Positions 13,107 through 24,845 of a stretch of 64,000 nt of DNA are shown piece by piece. The first letter of the stretch is position 1; every line of letters starts with the position of its first letter. Source of the DNA: Paratinospora sagittata (lineage: Eukaryota; Streptophyta; Magnoliopsida; Ranunculales; Menispermaceae); the NCBI GenBank assembly GCA_035771175.1, contig CM069610.1, forward strand, positions 19,190,001 to 19,254,000, in the 5' to 3' direction. The notes under the pieces were generated by a model, which worked only from the letters and a program-made list of their open reading frames with translations, did not search any database and was not told where the DNA came from. Made by a program: the position numbers and the translations under genes.

Positions 13107-13124
13107 TGGTATCAGAGCAGGTTA
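13107..13124 (+). other. Primer binding site complementary to initiator Met-tRNA
   Basis: TGGTATCAGAGCAGGTTA lies two bases after the 5' LTR. TGGTATCAGAGC is the standard complement of the 3' end of plant initiator Met-tRNA and is used by most plant copia elements to prime minus-strand DNA. Confidence 0.88.
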
Positions 13125-13155
13125 ACCATCAACACCTAATCATCTTTGATTAAGT

Positions 13156-14464
13156 ATGGCAGGACAAAACACAAGAAGTGCTTATCTTTCAGGTGAAGGA
13201 AACTCCACCAACCGACCACCACTATTCAAGGGAGATAGCTATTCTCATTGGAAAACAAAAATTTACTACCTAAAAGTCCAAGACTTAGAAATGTGCGATG
13301 TTGTGACAAACGGTTGTTCAACACCTACTAAAATAGTAAAGGGTGCCACTGTCCCTAAGGAGTTAGACGAATGGAGTCCCAAGAAAAAGAAAAGAGAGTT
13401 ATTAAATAACCAAGTTGTAAATATTTTGTTTTGCAGTTTATCTGTTGAAGATTCAATAGAGTTAGCGTGTGTGAAACCGCTAAGGAAATCTTGGATAAGT
13501 TAGAGGTCACCCACGAAGGAACTTTGCAGGTTAAAAAGGCAAAGCTCCAAATGGTAGTTAAAAAATATGAGACCTATAAGATGGAGCAAATTGATTCGAT
13601 AGCCTAGGCTATTGCTCGATTTACAACAAACATCAATGAGATGAAGAACTTAGAAAAAAGCTATGACCAAAAAGAAACTTTTAGAAAGTTTCTAAGGGGT
13701 CTACCTAGAGCTTGGGAACCCAAGGCCACGGCCATCAAAGAAGCCAAAAATCTGGTTGAATATAATTTTGATGAACTGTGTGATTCATTAATGGTTCATA
13801 AAATGAAGTTAAAAGATAAGCTATGCCCGGTCAAGGTTGAAGAAAAGGAAAAGAAATCTATTGCCCTCAATGTTGAAACTGATTTTGAAGATGATTTAGA
13901 CTTAGAAGATGACATGTTATCTAGAAAATTCAACAAGTTAATTAGGAGAAAGGGTAAGAGTGGCTCTTACTCAAAGTTTCACAAAGGAAAAAAACCCGAG
14001 TCAAAACTTGTAGAATTAATCTATTACGGTTGTAACAAACCAGGTCATGTAAAAAGTGAATGGCCTACTAGATATAAGAAGAACACAAGTTCAAAAGGAA
14101 AGGACAAGAAATGTTTCAAAGCTACGTGGGATGATTCAAGTTCAAGTGAGGATGAATTGGATTCATGGCAAGCACGAAGGCAAAATCTGAACCTGTTGAC
14201 GAACTTAATGCTTTTGATATTCATAAACATGATCTTAAGACAAAACTTAGTAAAAAAATTAGGAAGAATGAAATGGTCAAGCATAGTCTTGGAGAAGCTC
14301 TTGAGGAAATAGAATTCCAACAAGAAGAGCTAGACAGACTGTCCCTAGATAATGAACAACTTAAGAAAGTTGTTGAGAAACTGAAAAATGAAAATGAAAC
14401 ACTTAAAAAAGAAAATGAAAACTTGAACTGTACTGTGAGCAAGTTTACAAATGGTCAAAAGTAA
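13156..14464 (+). pseudogene. gag of the SIRE-like copia element (broken)
   Basis: The first piece starts ATG at 13156 (MAGQNTRSAYLSGEG) and has the copia gag signature PPLFKGDSYSHWKTK. It breaks near 13500. A second piece (13641-14312) continues with FRKFLRGLPRAWEPKATAI and a nucleocapsid knuckle reading YYGCNKPGHVKSEWP. The first and last cysteines of the CCHC box are replaced by Y and W, so it should not bind zinc normally. A third frame (14165-14464) is a strongly heptad-like coiled coil rich in E, K and L (LDNEQLKKVVEKLKNENE), as in the extended gag of SIRE-type elements. An in-frame stop lies near 13603. Confidence 0.82.
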
Positions 14465-14576
14465 TTTGACATGATGTTAGGATCACAAAGTTGTGCATTT
14501 GACAAAGCTGGCTTAGGTTATACACATGGGTCAAAGCAAAAAGAATATAACACCTTACTGATTGAAAGGCGACTAA

Positions 14577-15916
14577 CTTCCAAAAAGTTATTTGCACAAG
14601 TGAAAACTGTTAATACGTATTTTCAATGAATATCAGTTTTCGTATTGACTCGTAGTTTTTCTGCACTAAGACAGCACGTATATATAATTATAAAGAGGCG
14701 CAATGGACTTGATGAATTTTGGCGCTCTAGGTTATTTCAAATTCAATGTCTACATTATTTCCCGAAATGGATCGATTAAGCTTTGTGCATATTATGGCGA
14801 TAACACCTGAATCATCTGATTATCCATGAAAAAGGAATGTTCTGCAAAAGTATTAAAATGTTCAAAAAGTTTTGAAAAGTTTTTGTACGGTTCTGAAAAG
14901 TTTTGTTGAATTAGTGTCAGTGATAGAATACTAGCATTGTTGAATTAGCGTCCTGACGCTTAATATCAACTTTGTCGTTTTGTTCCTTGAGGGCGCTCAT
15001 GAAGCATAAGCGTCCTGCTGAACAGTGAAGTGAAGGCGCTACTAAATCGTAAGCGTCTTGACTTACTTTGACGATTAAATGACTCAAATCATGAGAACGC
15101 TACTTCGACAGTTAGCGTCATGCTTTTTATAAACACATATACGCACAAGGGTGCTACTCACAAGTTAGCGTCCTAAAATTTGAAAACTATTTTAAAACAC
15201 GATTAAGCTAAAGGACAGTAAGCGTCCTGAAAGTTATTAAGTTGATTCTAAGGATGAGGGCGCTCCAATACAAGTAGCGTCCTGATAGTTTATTAAACTT
15301 ATAACTATCAGCGTCCTTAAATATAGAAATCAATTAAGAATTAAGAGAACTTTTAGTGAGCTGAAGCTGAGTCGGCATCCTAACACTTTCAAAGGTTGAC
15401 TAAAGGGAGACCACAACTTACAAGTAAACGTCCTTATTAATTAGTTCAATTCAACCTTAAGCATCTTAATATTTTATCAGTGTCCTAACTCATCAAGTCT
15501 AGGAGGGCACTGCTAAAACATTAGCGTCCTAAAAGACTCTATAAAAACGGTTTTTTATTTCTCGATTAAAGCTTGATAAGGCATGATATTTTCGGATTAA
15601 ATCAAATATGCAAACATTTGAAAATCAATTCGATTAAAACATGCAGTCATGCATATTGCTGAATCAAATGGCACAGAAGGTTCTACAACCTATTATAATC
15701 TAATCATACTACCGAACATCTTCAAATGATCATGGTCTTCAAGTAGATCATTAATACGTCAGCAATGCATCATTGATTCTTTTGCAACCTTCAAGTAAGA
15801 TTAGTTATGCCATGTATGCAATAATATCATAAGCAGAATGTGGTTTGTCATCATCAAAATATCTTTCATATTAGGGACATATTCTCATGAGGGACATGAG
15901 GATAATTGGTTCAACA
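14577..15916 (-). mobile_element. Inverted partial LTR inside the copia internal region
   Basis: Read on the minus strand from 15916, this begins TGTTGAACCAATTATCCTC, the exact LTR start, and follows the 5' LTR collinearly for about 1.3 kb. It stops at the equivalent of about position 12450. The homologous edge is recognisable as the complement of GTATTAACAGTTTTCACTTG. It separates the end of gag from the protease region. There is no target duplication and the LTR 3' end is missing, so it is not a simple insertion of a whole LTR. The AGCGTCCT motif array is present at about 14935-15540. Confidence 0.78.
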
Positions 15917-15964
15917 CCACAAGTGTCATAGGGAAGGCCATACCATGTTTAGATGTATAGTCTT

Positions 15965-18900
15965 AAATAAAAAGAAAAAAGAAATATGCATGGATGGAAA
16001 AATTTGTCCTTACTGATGCTAAAATGCATGGACCCAAAGTAGCATGGGTGTCAAAGTCAAAAGTATTTTATGTTGTGTAGATAAGCAAAAATGAAGATAT
16101 ATGGTATCTAGACAGCGGCTGCTCAAGGCATATGACTGGAGATAAATCTAAATATTTGAGCCTTGAAAAGAAGAAAGGAGGAAAGGTCACCTTTGGAGAC
16201 GACAACAAATGTGATATTGAAGTCATCGGGGATCATTGGTAACGATTTTCTATCCATATCTGATGTACTATATGTTAAAGGGCTAAAGCATAATCTCTTG
16301 GGGTTATGACATTTCATTTGAAGTAAATAGGTGCATTGTCAAGCATGTAGATAAAATTGTTGCATTCATGGCATCTAGACTTAAAAATGTGTATTGCACA
16401 AATCATGACATGAAGAAACAAAATGTAACTTGTTTAAGTGTTATTTCTTGCATGGCTTTGGCATAAGAGATTAGGTCATGTTAGTATGGATAACATTTCA
16501 AGAATTGTCAAACATGATCTTGCCAAGGGCATTCCAAAAGGAACTTACTCAAACGACAAGGTGTGTGAACCATGTCAATTGGGTAAGCATACCCGATCAT
16601 CATTTAAGAGCAAGAGACATCAATCTACCATTAGAACTCTCGAACTGATTCACTTGGATCTTTTCGGACCAACCAAAACCCAAAGCTTAGGTAGTAAATC
16701 TTATGTATTTGTGATATTTGATGACTTTACTCGATTCACTTGGGTATTTCTATTAGCTCACAAATCTGATGCATGTGAAATGTTTATAAAATTTTGTAAA
16801 AGAGTTGAAAATGAAAAAGGTTATAAAATCAACATAATTAAGAGTGATAGAGAAGGTAAATTTGTTAATAAAAATCTCGAAGAATTTTGTAATAATCAAG
16901 GTTAAACTCACCATCTCTCAACTCCTAGAACACCACAACAAAATGGTGTAGTTGAAAGAAAGAATAAAACGTTGCAAGAAATGTGAAGAACAATGCTTAA
17001 TGAGTATAACACTGCAAACCATTTTTTGGGGAGAGGCTATTAACACAGCCTGCTATGTAATGAACAAAATCCTAATTAGAAAAGATTTGAATAAAACTTC
17101 ATATGAACTATGGAAGGGAAGAGCACCCAACATCAGTTACTTCCGAGTATTCGGGTGAAGATGTTTCATCCTTAATGATAAAGACAATCTAGACAAGTTT
17201 GAACCTAAATCTGATATATGAATATTCTTAGGATATTCTTCTCACAGTAGAGCCTATAGAGTTTTCAACAAATCTAATCAAACTGTAGAAGAATCAATTC
17301 ATGTAAATTTTGATGAAAGTGAAAGTAAGAAAAATCTTGAGGATAAATTTAAACAATTAAACTTTGATGATGATGAACCCAAGATAACTAAGATCATAAA
17401 CCTTGAGACTGAAAGACCTTTAGAATCATCTAAAAACTCTAGGAGATCCACAAAAGGTTGTATCCACTAGAGCTTCAATTCAAAGAGATCAAGAAATTGT
17501 TGCTTTTGTATCGTAATTTGAACCAATTAAAGTAGAAGATGCACTGAAAGATGAAAACTGGATTCTTGTTATGCAAAAAGAGCTAGGACACTTTGTGCGA
17601 AACAAAGTATGGGAATTAGTTCCTAGACCATTTCATCAATCTGTTATAGGAACCAAATGGATCTTTAGAAACAAATAGTATGAACAAGGTATCATTATCC
17701 AAAATAAGGCTAGATTGGTTGCACAAGGGTACAACCAAGAACAAGGCATAAACTTCGAAGAAGCCTTTGGCCCAGTAGCAAGATTAGAGGCAATAAGGAT
17801 GCTACTTGCCTATGCTTGTTACAAGGATTTTCCCTTATACCAAATGGATGTAAAGAGTGCTTTTCTAAATGGATACATCAATGAAGAGGTATATATGGAA
17901 CACCATCCAGAGTTTGAGGATGCTCAAGACGCGGATTATGTATTCAAACTCCACAAAGCCTTATATGGATTAAGACAAGCTTCAAGAGTTTGGTATGATT
18001 GACTGAGTTCATTTCTTTTAGATCATAAATTTTAAAAAGGAAAGATTGATCCAACTTTGTTTATCAAACACCATAATGATAATATGTTTATTGTTCAAAT
18101 ATATGTGGACGATATCATTTTTGGTGCATCAAACAAAGAGTTGTGTGATGAGTTTTCAAAATTAATGCAAAAGGAATATGAAATGAGTATGATGAGAGAA
18201 CTTACATACTTCCTCGGCTTGCAAATTAAGCAAATGCCAAAAGGCACCTTCATAAGCCAATCAAAGTATGCAAAGGAAATGGTTAAAAAGTTTCAAATGA
18301 ATAATTTGAAATCAATTGATACTCCCTATGACTCTGCAAATTAGATAAGGATGAAAAAGGCAAAGCAATTGATTCTAAACTTTATAGAAGCATGATTGGA
18401 AGTTTGTTGTACTTAACAGCAAGTAGACCTATCATTATGTTCAGTGTCTATCGTTGTGCAAGATTTCAAGCAGAACCTAAAGAATCTCACTTAAAATGTG
18501 TCAAACAAATATTCAGATACAACAATGGCACAACAAACTTAGGAATTTTGTATTCTAAAGGTACTACCTTTGATATGAAAAGTTATGTAGACTCTGACTA
18601 TGCCAGTAGTGTAATCGATAGGAAAAGTACCTCCAAATTTTGTCACTTTCTTGGAAATTTTTTAATTTCTTGGTTTTGCAAAAAGCAACACTCAGTGGCA
18701 TTATCCACGACTGAAGCAAAATATGTTGCAGCTAGAAGTTGTTGTTCTCAGGTCTTGTACATGAAACAACAACTTTAGGATTATCAAATATTTGTTTGAT
18801 GTGCTAAAATTTTGTGTGACAATACAAATGCTATTAACATATCTAAAAATCTTGTACTGCATTCTCGAACTAAACATATTCAAATAAGACACCACTTCTT

Positions 18901-19048
18901 ACGAGATCATCTGCAAAATGGAGAAGTTACACCGTCTCACATTGGCACAAAAGAACAACTAGCTCATATATTTACTAAAGCTTTACCTAAAGACCAATTC
19001 GTTCACATTCGAAAAGAGCTTAGCATGTTCTCTAAGAATGATCTGTGA
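15965..19048 (+). pseudogene. pol of the SIRE-like copia element (broken)
   Basis: The domains appear in copia order across several frames. A protease active site (WYLDSGCSRHMTG) lies at about 16100. The GAG-pre-integrase zinc region with LWHKRLGHVS and CEPCQLGKH is at about 16438-16610. The integrase core (HLDLFGPTKTQSLG, then FDDFTRFTWVF, then RTPQQNGVVERKN) runs from about 16650 to 16970. Reverse transcriptase begins near 17520, with VDDIIFGA (catalytic YVDD) at about 18105. RNase H with SYVDSDYASSV and STTEAKYVAA lies at about 18570-18740, and a tail with ALPKDQFVHIR ends near 19048. Stops and frameshifts occur near 16903, 16985, 17157, 18001 and 18342. Confidence 0.9.
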
Positions 19049-19320
19049 TATCTTGATGCTTACCTCTATCAAGGAGGAGACATATTTCATAATACTTTAC
19101 TCTTTTTGATGTTTTCAAAAGGGGGAAAAGTCATATCATTGAAGCGTCATAAACTCAGAGGGAGATTAACATTAAGGGGGAGTTTTTATATTCCTTGGTA
19201 CTACACTCATATCATGTGAAACAAGGAGCATTAGTAATACATCATTCACTGCATTTCATGCATATTCATATCATTATCTTAGTTTGCTTCAAAGCCTATA
19301 GTAATGTGTTTGAAATCATA

Positions 19321-19334
19321 AAAAATGGAGAGAT
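19321..19334 (+). other. Candidate polypurine tract of the copia element
   Basis: The purine-rich AAAAATGGAGAGAT lies directly before the 3' LTR start. A second candidate, AAGGGGGAG, lies about 165 bp earlier at 19165-19173. It looks more like a canonical tract but is not adjacent to the LTR. Confidence 0.45.
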
Positions 19335-19436
19335 TGTTGAACCAATTATCCTCATGTCCCTTACAAAAGTATTGTTAGCCCAGATATCCTCATGTCCAAT
19401 TCACCCCCACCCCTCTTGGACATATCTGGGCCAACA
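19335..19436 (+). repeat. 3' LTR remnant with a 1.9-kb internal deletion
   Basis: The first 38 bp (TGTTGAACCAATTATCCTC onwards) match the LTR start, and the last 45 bp match the LTR end (GGACATATCTGGGCCAACA). Between them, TGTTAGCCCAGATAT near 19373 reads as an inverted copy of the LTR terminus. The 3' LTR is therefore about 100 bp against 1997 bp for the 5' LTR, although the flanking CTTCA duplication is intact. Confidence 0.8.
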
Positions 19437-19690
19437 CTTCATACTCAGTCAGGTTATTGATGATGTTGTTGGACTCTCACAAGTTATTGATGATGCAAGT
19501 CAGACACCTTATGACGATTGAGATCCTTAACAAGTTGATGATGATGCAAGCCCTAAACAGGTTGTTGATGGTGCGGGCCCTTCACAGGTTGATGCCATGA
19601 GCCCTGCACAAAAGAGCACACCAGAGATTATTCACGTGTTTCGGAGATGGCCACAACGAGATAGGAGGCACCTTTCTGGTGGTCTCAGTC

Positions 19691-20074
19691 ATGATTTTGT
19701 TGGCATCTTCATTTTTTAATGATGTCAAACTTTTGTTTAGGTAGATAAAACTTTTTTTTGTCTAGATATAAAGAATGAAGTTGTTATTGGACGTTACATG
19801 TTAGTGTTAGCCTCTTTTGTTAAGTGTATTAATCTTTTTACTTCATATTTTTATTTTTGTCAAATGTATGTTGATATTTTACAGGTTATTTATGCAGTGT
19901 GTGTTGAAATTATATAGGTTATATGCAATATTATATGTGAAAAATATTGAGGGGTTTTCCAATAATGGGGAATATGCAAATGAAGGGAATCCCACATGAT
20001 AATGCCCATTCATTTGGGGTTTTAATAAAAACTCCCAATCAGAAGGAACTTCAAGGTTGTTCTCTCACCTATGG
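19691..20074. other. AT-rich stretch, nothing recognised
   Basis: This interval lies between the end of the PMD pseudogene and the LINE insertion. It holds short incidental reading frames only, and I see no domain or repeat. Confidence 0.5.
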
Positions 20075-20093
20075 TACATGTGGCAACTAGTTT

Positions 20094-21219
20094 TTGAAAC
20101 AAAAACAAAATATGTTGTATTAATATAGGTTAAAGAAGTTTACACAAAAGAAAGCACCAGAGGTGCAAAGTATAGACACATTCTCCCAAAGCCTAAGTTC
20201 ACAAGCTGGGAACTAATAACTAGAGAGAATGTTTGCAATTGTCAACCCCCCTAATACAAGCAATTGCCCCAATTCAAGACCCATTTAGAAAGAGATAGCC
20301 CATTGATCACAATAAATGCCACCGCCCATGAACTAGCCATGAATTTAATTTCTTCCCATAATTGATGAACCTCCTTACCGATACTTTTGAAGATTCTTCT
20401 GTTCTGTTCTGTTCTAGCCATATCACCCAAAGAGGCTAATATGAAGCAATTAATTCTTTACCATTCCTCAAGATCCTTGAACATGAGAAAGTGATAAGCC
20501 TTCACCTGTATTTTTGAGGAATTGTAAATCTATGGCCAGAGAAAGAGAGCCACCTGTGCCAAATCCTTATAGTGTAACTGCAAGAGAAGAAAATATGACT
20601 TGCACTTTTGGAATCCTTGTGACAAAGAAAACACCAATTAGGGGAAATACATACATTGGGTGATCGTTTTTGTAACAAATCATAAGTATTAAGTTTGTTA
20701 TGTGTCAGCAACCATGCAAATACCCTAACCTTAGATGGGATTGGTGCATGCTAAATAAAAGAAGAAAGGGAAAGTTAGCATTGGAAGAGGGGCCCATGAG
20801 AATATCCGAGAAAGATTTACATGTGAATGAATCGAAGGGGTATGGCAGCATGAGAATCTATCTGGACTATTGGTTAGTCTCAAAGAAGCAAGTATATTTA
20901 GGAAAGAGTTCATTTTGGTTTGGACTCAGGGTGAAAGTGGTATAGTGAGATGGAAGTTCCATATGAGTGTTGAAGATGAGAGATTTGGGTTCACAAAGGA
21001 GGCTATGGGTTGATTATGTATGGATGATAATCTCTGTGTTAGGAAATGTTACTGCTAGTGGCAAGTCCCCCAACCATTTGTCCTCCCAAAACCGGAAAGT
21101 GTAGTCATCTCCAACCTTTAACTCAACAAGTAGTGAAAACTGGGGTGTTATGGATGAAATAAACTTTCAAGGGCTTCTAAATGTTATACCTCTTGGGCTT
21201 CTTCCCCTACCCACTAGGA
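20094..21219 (-). mobile_element. 5'-truncated L1-type LINE with 19-bp target duplication
   Basis: The flanks carry the same 19 bp, TACATGTGGCAACTAGTTT, at 20075-20093 and 21220-21238, as expected of target-primed reverse transcription. On the minus strand at 20502-20740 the sequence encodes the zf-RVT domain that ends plant L1 reverse transcriptases: VRVFAWLLTHNKLNTYDLLQ followed by a CFLCHKDSKSASHIFFSC knuckle. Upstream sequence to 21219 is decayed. No long poly(A) remains at the 3' end (a short T-run near 20091). Reverse transcriptase and endonuclease are absent. Confidence 0.75.
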
Positions 21220-21263
21220 TACATGTGGCAACTAGTTTCCTTAACCAACTCTCTACTCCTTTT

Positions 21264-21375
21264 GGATTTTTGACAAAAATAGGCGTGTTTTTGTTTTTTA
21301 TGTCTCAAAATAGGCACAAAAATATATTATATCTACATCTCGGCAACATTTGGAAAATTGGACAGCCAAGCAGTC
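21264..21375 (+). repeat. Left terminal inverted repeat of the Mutator-like element
   Basis: It runs from GGATTTTTGACAAAAATAGG through CACAAAAATATATTATATC to GGCAACATTTGG. Each block recurs in the same order on the complementary strand at 29030-29142. Confidence 0.85.
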
Positions 21376-21835
21376 CCCCCAGCTGTTCTAGGCGTCCGCA
21401 CCCTGCCCCGGACTCCTGGTGAATTTTTGACCCCCTCACCAGATTTTAAAACTACTTAAACAGCGTATTTCCTATTATAAGCTATTTAAGGCCACCACGG
21501 GCTATCCGCGGAGAATTTTTTCATCAAACCACCTCCAACACTTCTCAATTAGTGCCCCCCAGCTATCTTAGGCGGCAGCACCCCGCACCAGATTCCCGGT
21601 GAATTTTTGACCCCCCACCATATTTTAAAACTACTAAAGGCCTTTATTCCTATTATAAGCTGTTTAAGGTCACCGCGGGATATCTACAGGGAATTTTTTT
21701 CATCAAACCACCTCTAATGCATCCCACATAGTGCCCCCTAGTTGTTCTAGGTGTCCGCACCTCGCACCAGACTCTCGATGAATTTTTTACCCCCCCCCCC
21801 ACCATAATTTAAAACTAATGAAAGCTTTTATTTCT
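21371..21835. repeat. Three subterminal repeat units of about 180 bp
   Basis: Units start near 21371, 21550 and 21730, each with a C-run followed by a TTCTAGGCG-like block, then GGTGAATTTTTGACCCCC, then a TATTATAAGCT block, then GCGGGAATTTTTTCATCAAA and an ACCACCTC block. One inverted unit is found near the right end (about 28655-28830). They lie just inside the terminal repeat, where Mutator-like transposases often have extra binding sites. Confidence 0.75.
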
Positions 21836-22014
21836 AACTTCATTTAAGGAACTAAATACTCACATGTGAAACCATACTTAATGTCGGAAAATTTAGGCAC
21901 TAAATACCCAAAAATTATAAGCATGAAATTCTATCTATTTAATCGAATCAATAGTAACTACAATAATGTTTGTAGCATCAAAAAAAACAAAATGTTTGTA
22001 CATAACAACAAAGA

Positions 22015-24120
22015 TCATATCCTATGATTGACACCAAGTACAAACCCTTCTTCGACGTGGATTTCTACGAAACACTTGTAATTGTGGAGGATCTTAAATC
22101 TGTTCGGAAGGACCTTCATTAATAAGCTGCGAAGGATCTTCAAACACATGTGGCTCATGACCCTGACTGTCATGTAAGGGGGAGGCAATGACTCCTCAGC
22201 CTGACTCTCATGTAAAGGGGAAGAAGGCAATGACTCCTCAGCCTGAACATTAGCATCAACATCACTCTCATGCAGTTCACATCCTCGACGTGCATGCGCA
22301 TGTCCACACCCACGATTCACATGTACATCATCTACAGGTGAGACGACGATATCATCAAAATTGATGCCCCTGTCTGCTGAAGTAAAAGGTTTCGGTTCTA
22401 TATGATGTACCACCCCGTGCACTCGACGATCTAGCTGCATAGCCTCCATGAAGTTAGAGCACATGGATCGAATAAATGGATCCCCAGTTGGACCCACGTG
22501 GTTATACATCTGGTCCACCCCAGTTGCCTAAGAACATAATTTTCTCATTGTCAATAATTAAGTATATTTCAATAAAATATTGAAGCAAAACAAATGATAG
22601 ATCATTACTAACTTACAAGATAATCAAAAAGTGTACCCCATCGACTAATGGATCGTCGAGTAATTTGTCGATACCACTGCATATACTCCACATCATAGTA
22701 ATCGGCAGAATTTTCAATCCTAGGACCGGTAGCAACAAGCTCATGCCGACGATTCCAAATCTCTATGTACCTCCGATGGTATGTAGCCCGATTTGTTGAC
22801 AAAAAGGTGCGCAAAGTAGTCTCGTGAAGAGATCGCTCTGTGTCACAAGAGGTTGGGATAGACTGTCTCATACCAAATTGTCGAAAGACTCTATCGGGAA
22901 AGTGTCATTCAACTATCTAAAAGCATATGAGTGGTACCCTACTCTGCCAAACAAAATGATGTCACCAATAAACCATGGGCAACATGCTAAGGAAGTCATC
23001 AACCTCGTATGGTTCCCATATTACCTAACACAGAAAAACATAACAATATTTAGAACATGAGTAAGATTTTTTAACATTTTACTAAAATGATATTAAATTC
23101 GTTACCTGGTCTTGAAGTTGGATGTCGAGTGCTTCCCGATATTGTGGTAGCACATGTGTAGAAACTTCTATTATTACAAACGTATCTCTCCACCTAAATA
23201 TTTATTAATTCATGAAAACAAATAAAACATCAATATTTTTTCAAAATAAAGAGCACCTCAGACCAAAATTGCTCCAACAAAAACGAAGATGTTACCTCGT
23301 CCCAAGTGGTCCTTCTGGTAGTATAACTTGGTCCACAGACACAATGTCATCAAAATTGAAATGCATACGCCAAAGAGGTGCAATATGTGGGAATCTATCT
23401 ATCCCATCCCCACAACTGTAATAATATCAATGGTCTAGAAATCTCGTGTGGATCCCCATGTGTTGCATGACAACACTCTCAGTATAACCAAGCTAGACAT
23501 GCACTACCCCAACTATACTTTCCAGTCGTTCTAAAGTCTACTAATAGTGGGAGAAACATCAAATGGACCAAATTGTTTGATTTATCATAAAATAGGCATC
23601 CCCCTATTAGCTACGAAATATACGACCGTGCATATCGTTGGACCACCACTTGGTCGCAGCCTGGAAGTGGATAAAAATCGTCATTAGGATCATCTGGATC
23701 ATGCATACCCAACTCCTCATCAGTAGGACTTGGTCGGGGAACCATCTGTGCCAACGCACTCATCTTCAACTTTCCACCTTTCATTTGTGGTCGGGTGGGT
23801 CTGAAGCCCAACAACTCCTCGCATACATCAAACCGTTCATGTTGAGTAGACCCCGTCACAAGTAGACCATCAACCGAAAGTCTCAACTGTACCTCTACAT
23901 CCTGAAGTGTAATGGTGCACTCTCCATGCGGCAGATGCAAAGTACGAGTCTCTAGTCTCCACCTCTCAACAAAAGCAGTAATCAATTGCCAATCAAGTGT
24001 AATAAACCCTACTCGAGCCACTCCATAAAAACCCGCTTATTGTAGAGGTTGAATGAGCATACTATGGATAGGCATATTACGGTGTAGGGATGCACCACGA
24101 CGCCTAACACGTATATGATG
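22015..24120 (-). pseudogene. Plant mobile domain (PMD) gene of the Mutator-like element, broken
   Basis: Read leftward, the gene begins with the PMD core: YGVARVGFITLDWQLI, ECTITLQDVEVQLRLSVDG and FRPTRPQMKGG (to about 23611). It continues through HLMFLPLLVDFRTTGKYSWG with two in-frame stops, then a short exon ending ALDIQDQ before GTAAC. The C-terminal exon carries RQSIPTSCDTERSLHETT and EYMQWYRQITRRS (22608-22900), and a last exon (22015-22518) encodes an acidic, repetitive tail with two HESQAEESLP-like units. PMD proteins (the MAIN/MAIL1 family) act in the nucleus in gene and TE silencing; TE-borne copies have no settled role. No ATG is seen in the proper frame and the start is lost. Confidence 0.8.
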
Positions 24121-24845
24121 GCAACATGTTTAAGATCGCAATGGACATACAATCAAAGTCAAACAAAATTGACTAGTACGACATTTATTGAACAAATAAA
24201 CAAATATATATTGGCAGGAAAAATGTATCGGCTCATCCCACACAATAGATGATCTATGTCTATCCTGCATATATATGATAGAAGGATCAGATGGACCCAG
24301 ATCCATACTACCTGCAAAGACAAGTAAAAATATTACGAGGCGTGTACAATTTACTTTTCTCATAATAAATATTACAAGTTAAAATCTATATTACATACGA
24401 GACAATGGGATAAAAGGATCAGATGGACTAGGATCCACACCACCTAGAAAAAATCACAACGATCATGAAAAAAACCCTAATCATGATATTTTAACATGAC
24501 TCATCAAAAAATCACAATGCATACTCGTATAACGGTACGATGAGTCAAAACTCCAATGATTAGATGAATAACGATCAAATGGACCGGGATTAATATTTGT
24601 TGCAAATGCAACGAGTTAACAATTGATTACAATCGGAGTTACTCTATATAATTATAAAATGAATAGTACATGCACATAAAAAAGAAATGCATAACAACAT
24701 TATAGTACATACTCATGCCAAAAATTTCATTAGAAATTCACAATGCATACACATAAAAGATAAAGTTTATAACATTACAATGCACACCCATAAGAGTCAC
24801 ATGGTTACAACATTACAATACATCTCACGTTACAATTAGCACATG

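Larger units (their letters stand above)
11108..19436 (+). mobile_element. SIRE-like Ty1/copia retrotransposon, complete ends, degenerate
   Basis: The element is bounded by the perfect 5-bp duplication CTTCA (11103-11107 and 19437-19441). In order it has a 5' LTR (11108-13104), a Met-tRNA primer binding site, a gag with coiled-coil tail, an inverted LTR piece, protease, integrase, reverse transcriptase and RNase H remnants, and a 3' LTR reduced to about 100 bp. The protease-integrase-RT-RNaseH order defines Ty1/copia. The long LTR and coiled-coil gag extension suggest the SIRE/Maximus lineage. Many stops and frameshifts make it non-autonomous. It sits inside the PMD pseudogene. Confidence 0.9.
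2309..19690 (+). pseudogene. Plant mobile domain (PMD/MAIN-like) pseudogene split by three insertions
   Basis: Four plus-strand pieces belong together: 2309-2373, 4072-4148, 10531-11107 and 19442-19690. The first follows an acceptor-like TTATAG. Joined, they encode fragments typical of the C-terminal half of PMD proteins: HRLNRVLRQFGIKQ, then a WGHFHNRYIEIFE stretch, then FDVYMEWYQRITQRYI, then an acidic tail with repeated QVIDDA-like units ending in a basic RRWPQRDRR stretch. The frame is intact across the gypsy insertion (GIK/QDV) and across the copia insertion (TFI/LSQV) once one target duplication is removed. Internal stops (for example after WLSL and EQKND) and frameshifts show it is dead. 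The N-terminal half is not in the window. PMD genes often travel in Mutator-like elements, so this may be an old TE gene rather than a host MAIN gene. Confidence 0.75.

Noticed and set aside
14045..14323. Minus-strand frame opposite gag
   Set aside because: It is the shadow of the Lys/Glu-rich gag coding strand.
20700..20945. Plus-strand 81-codon frame beginning MCQQPCKYPNLRW
   Set aside because: It overlaps LINE sequence whose meaningful reading (VRVFAWLLTHNKL) is on the minus strand.
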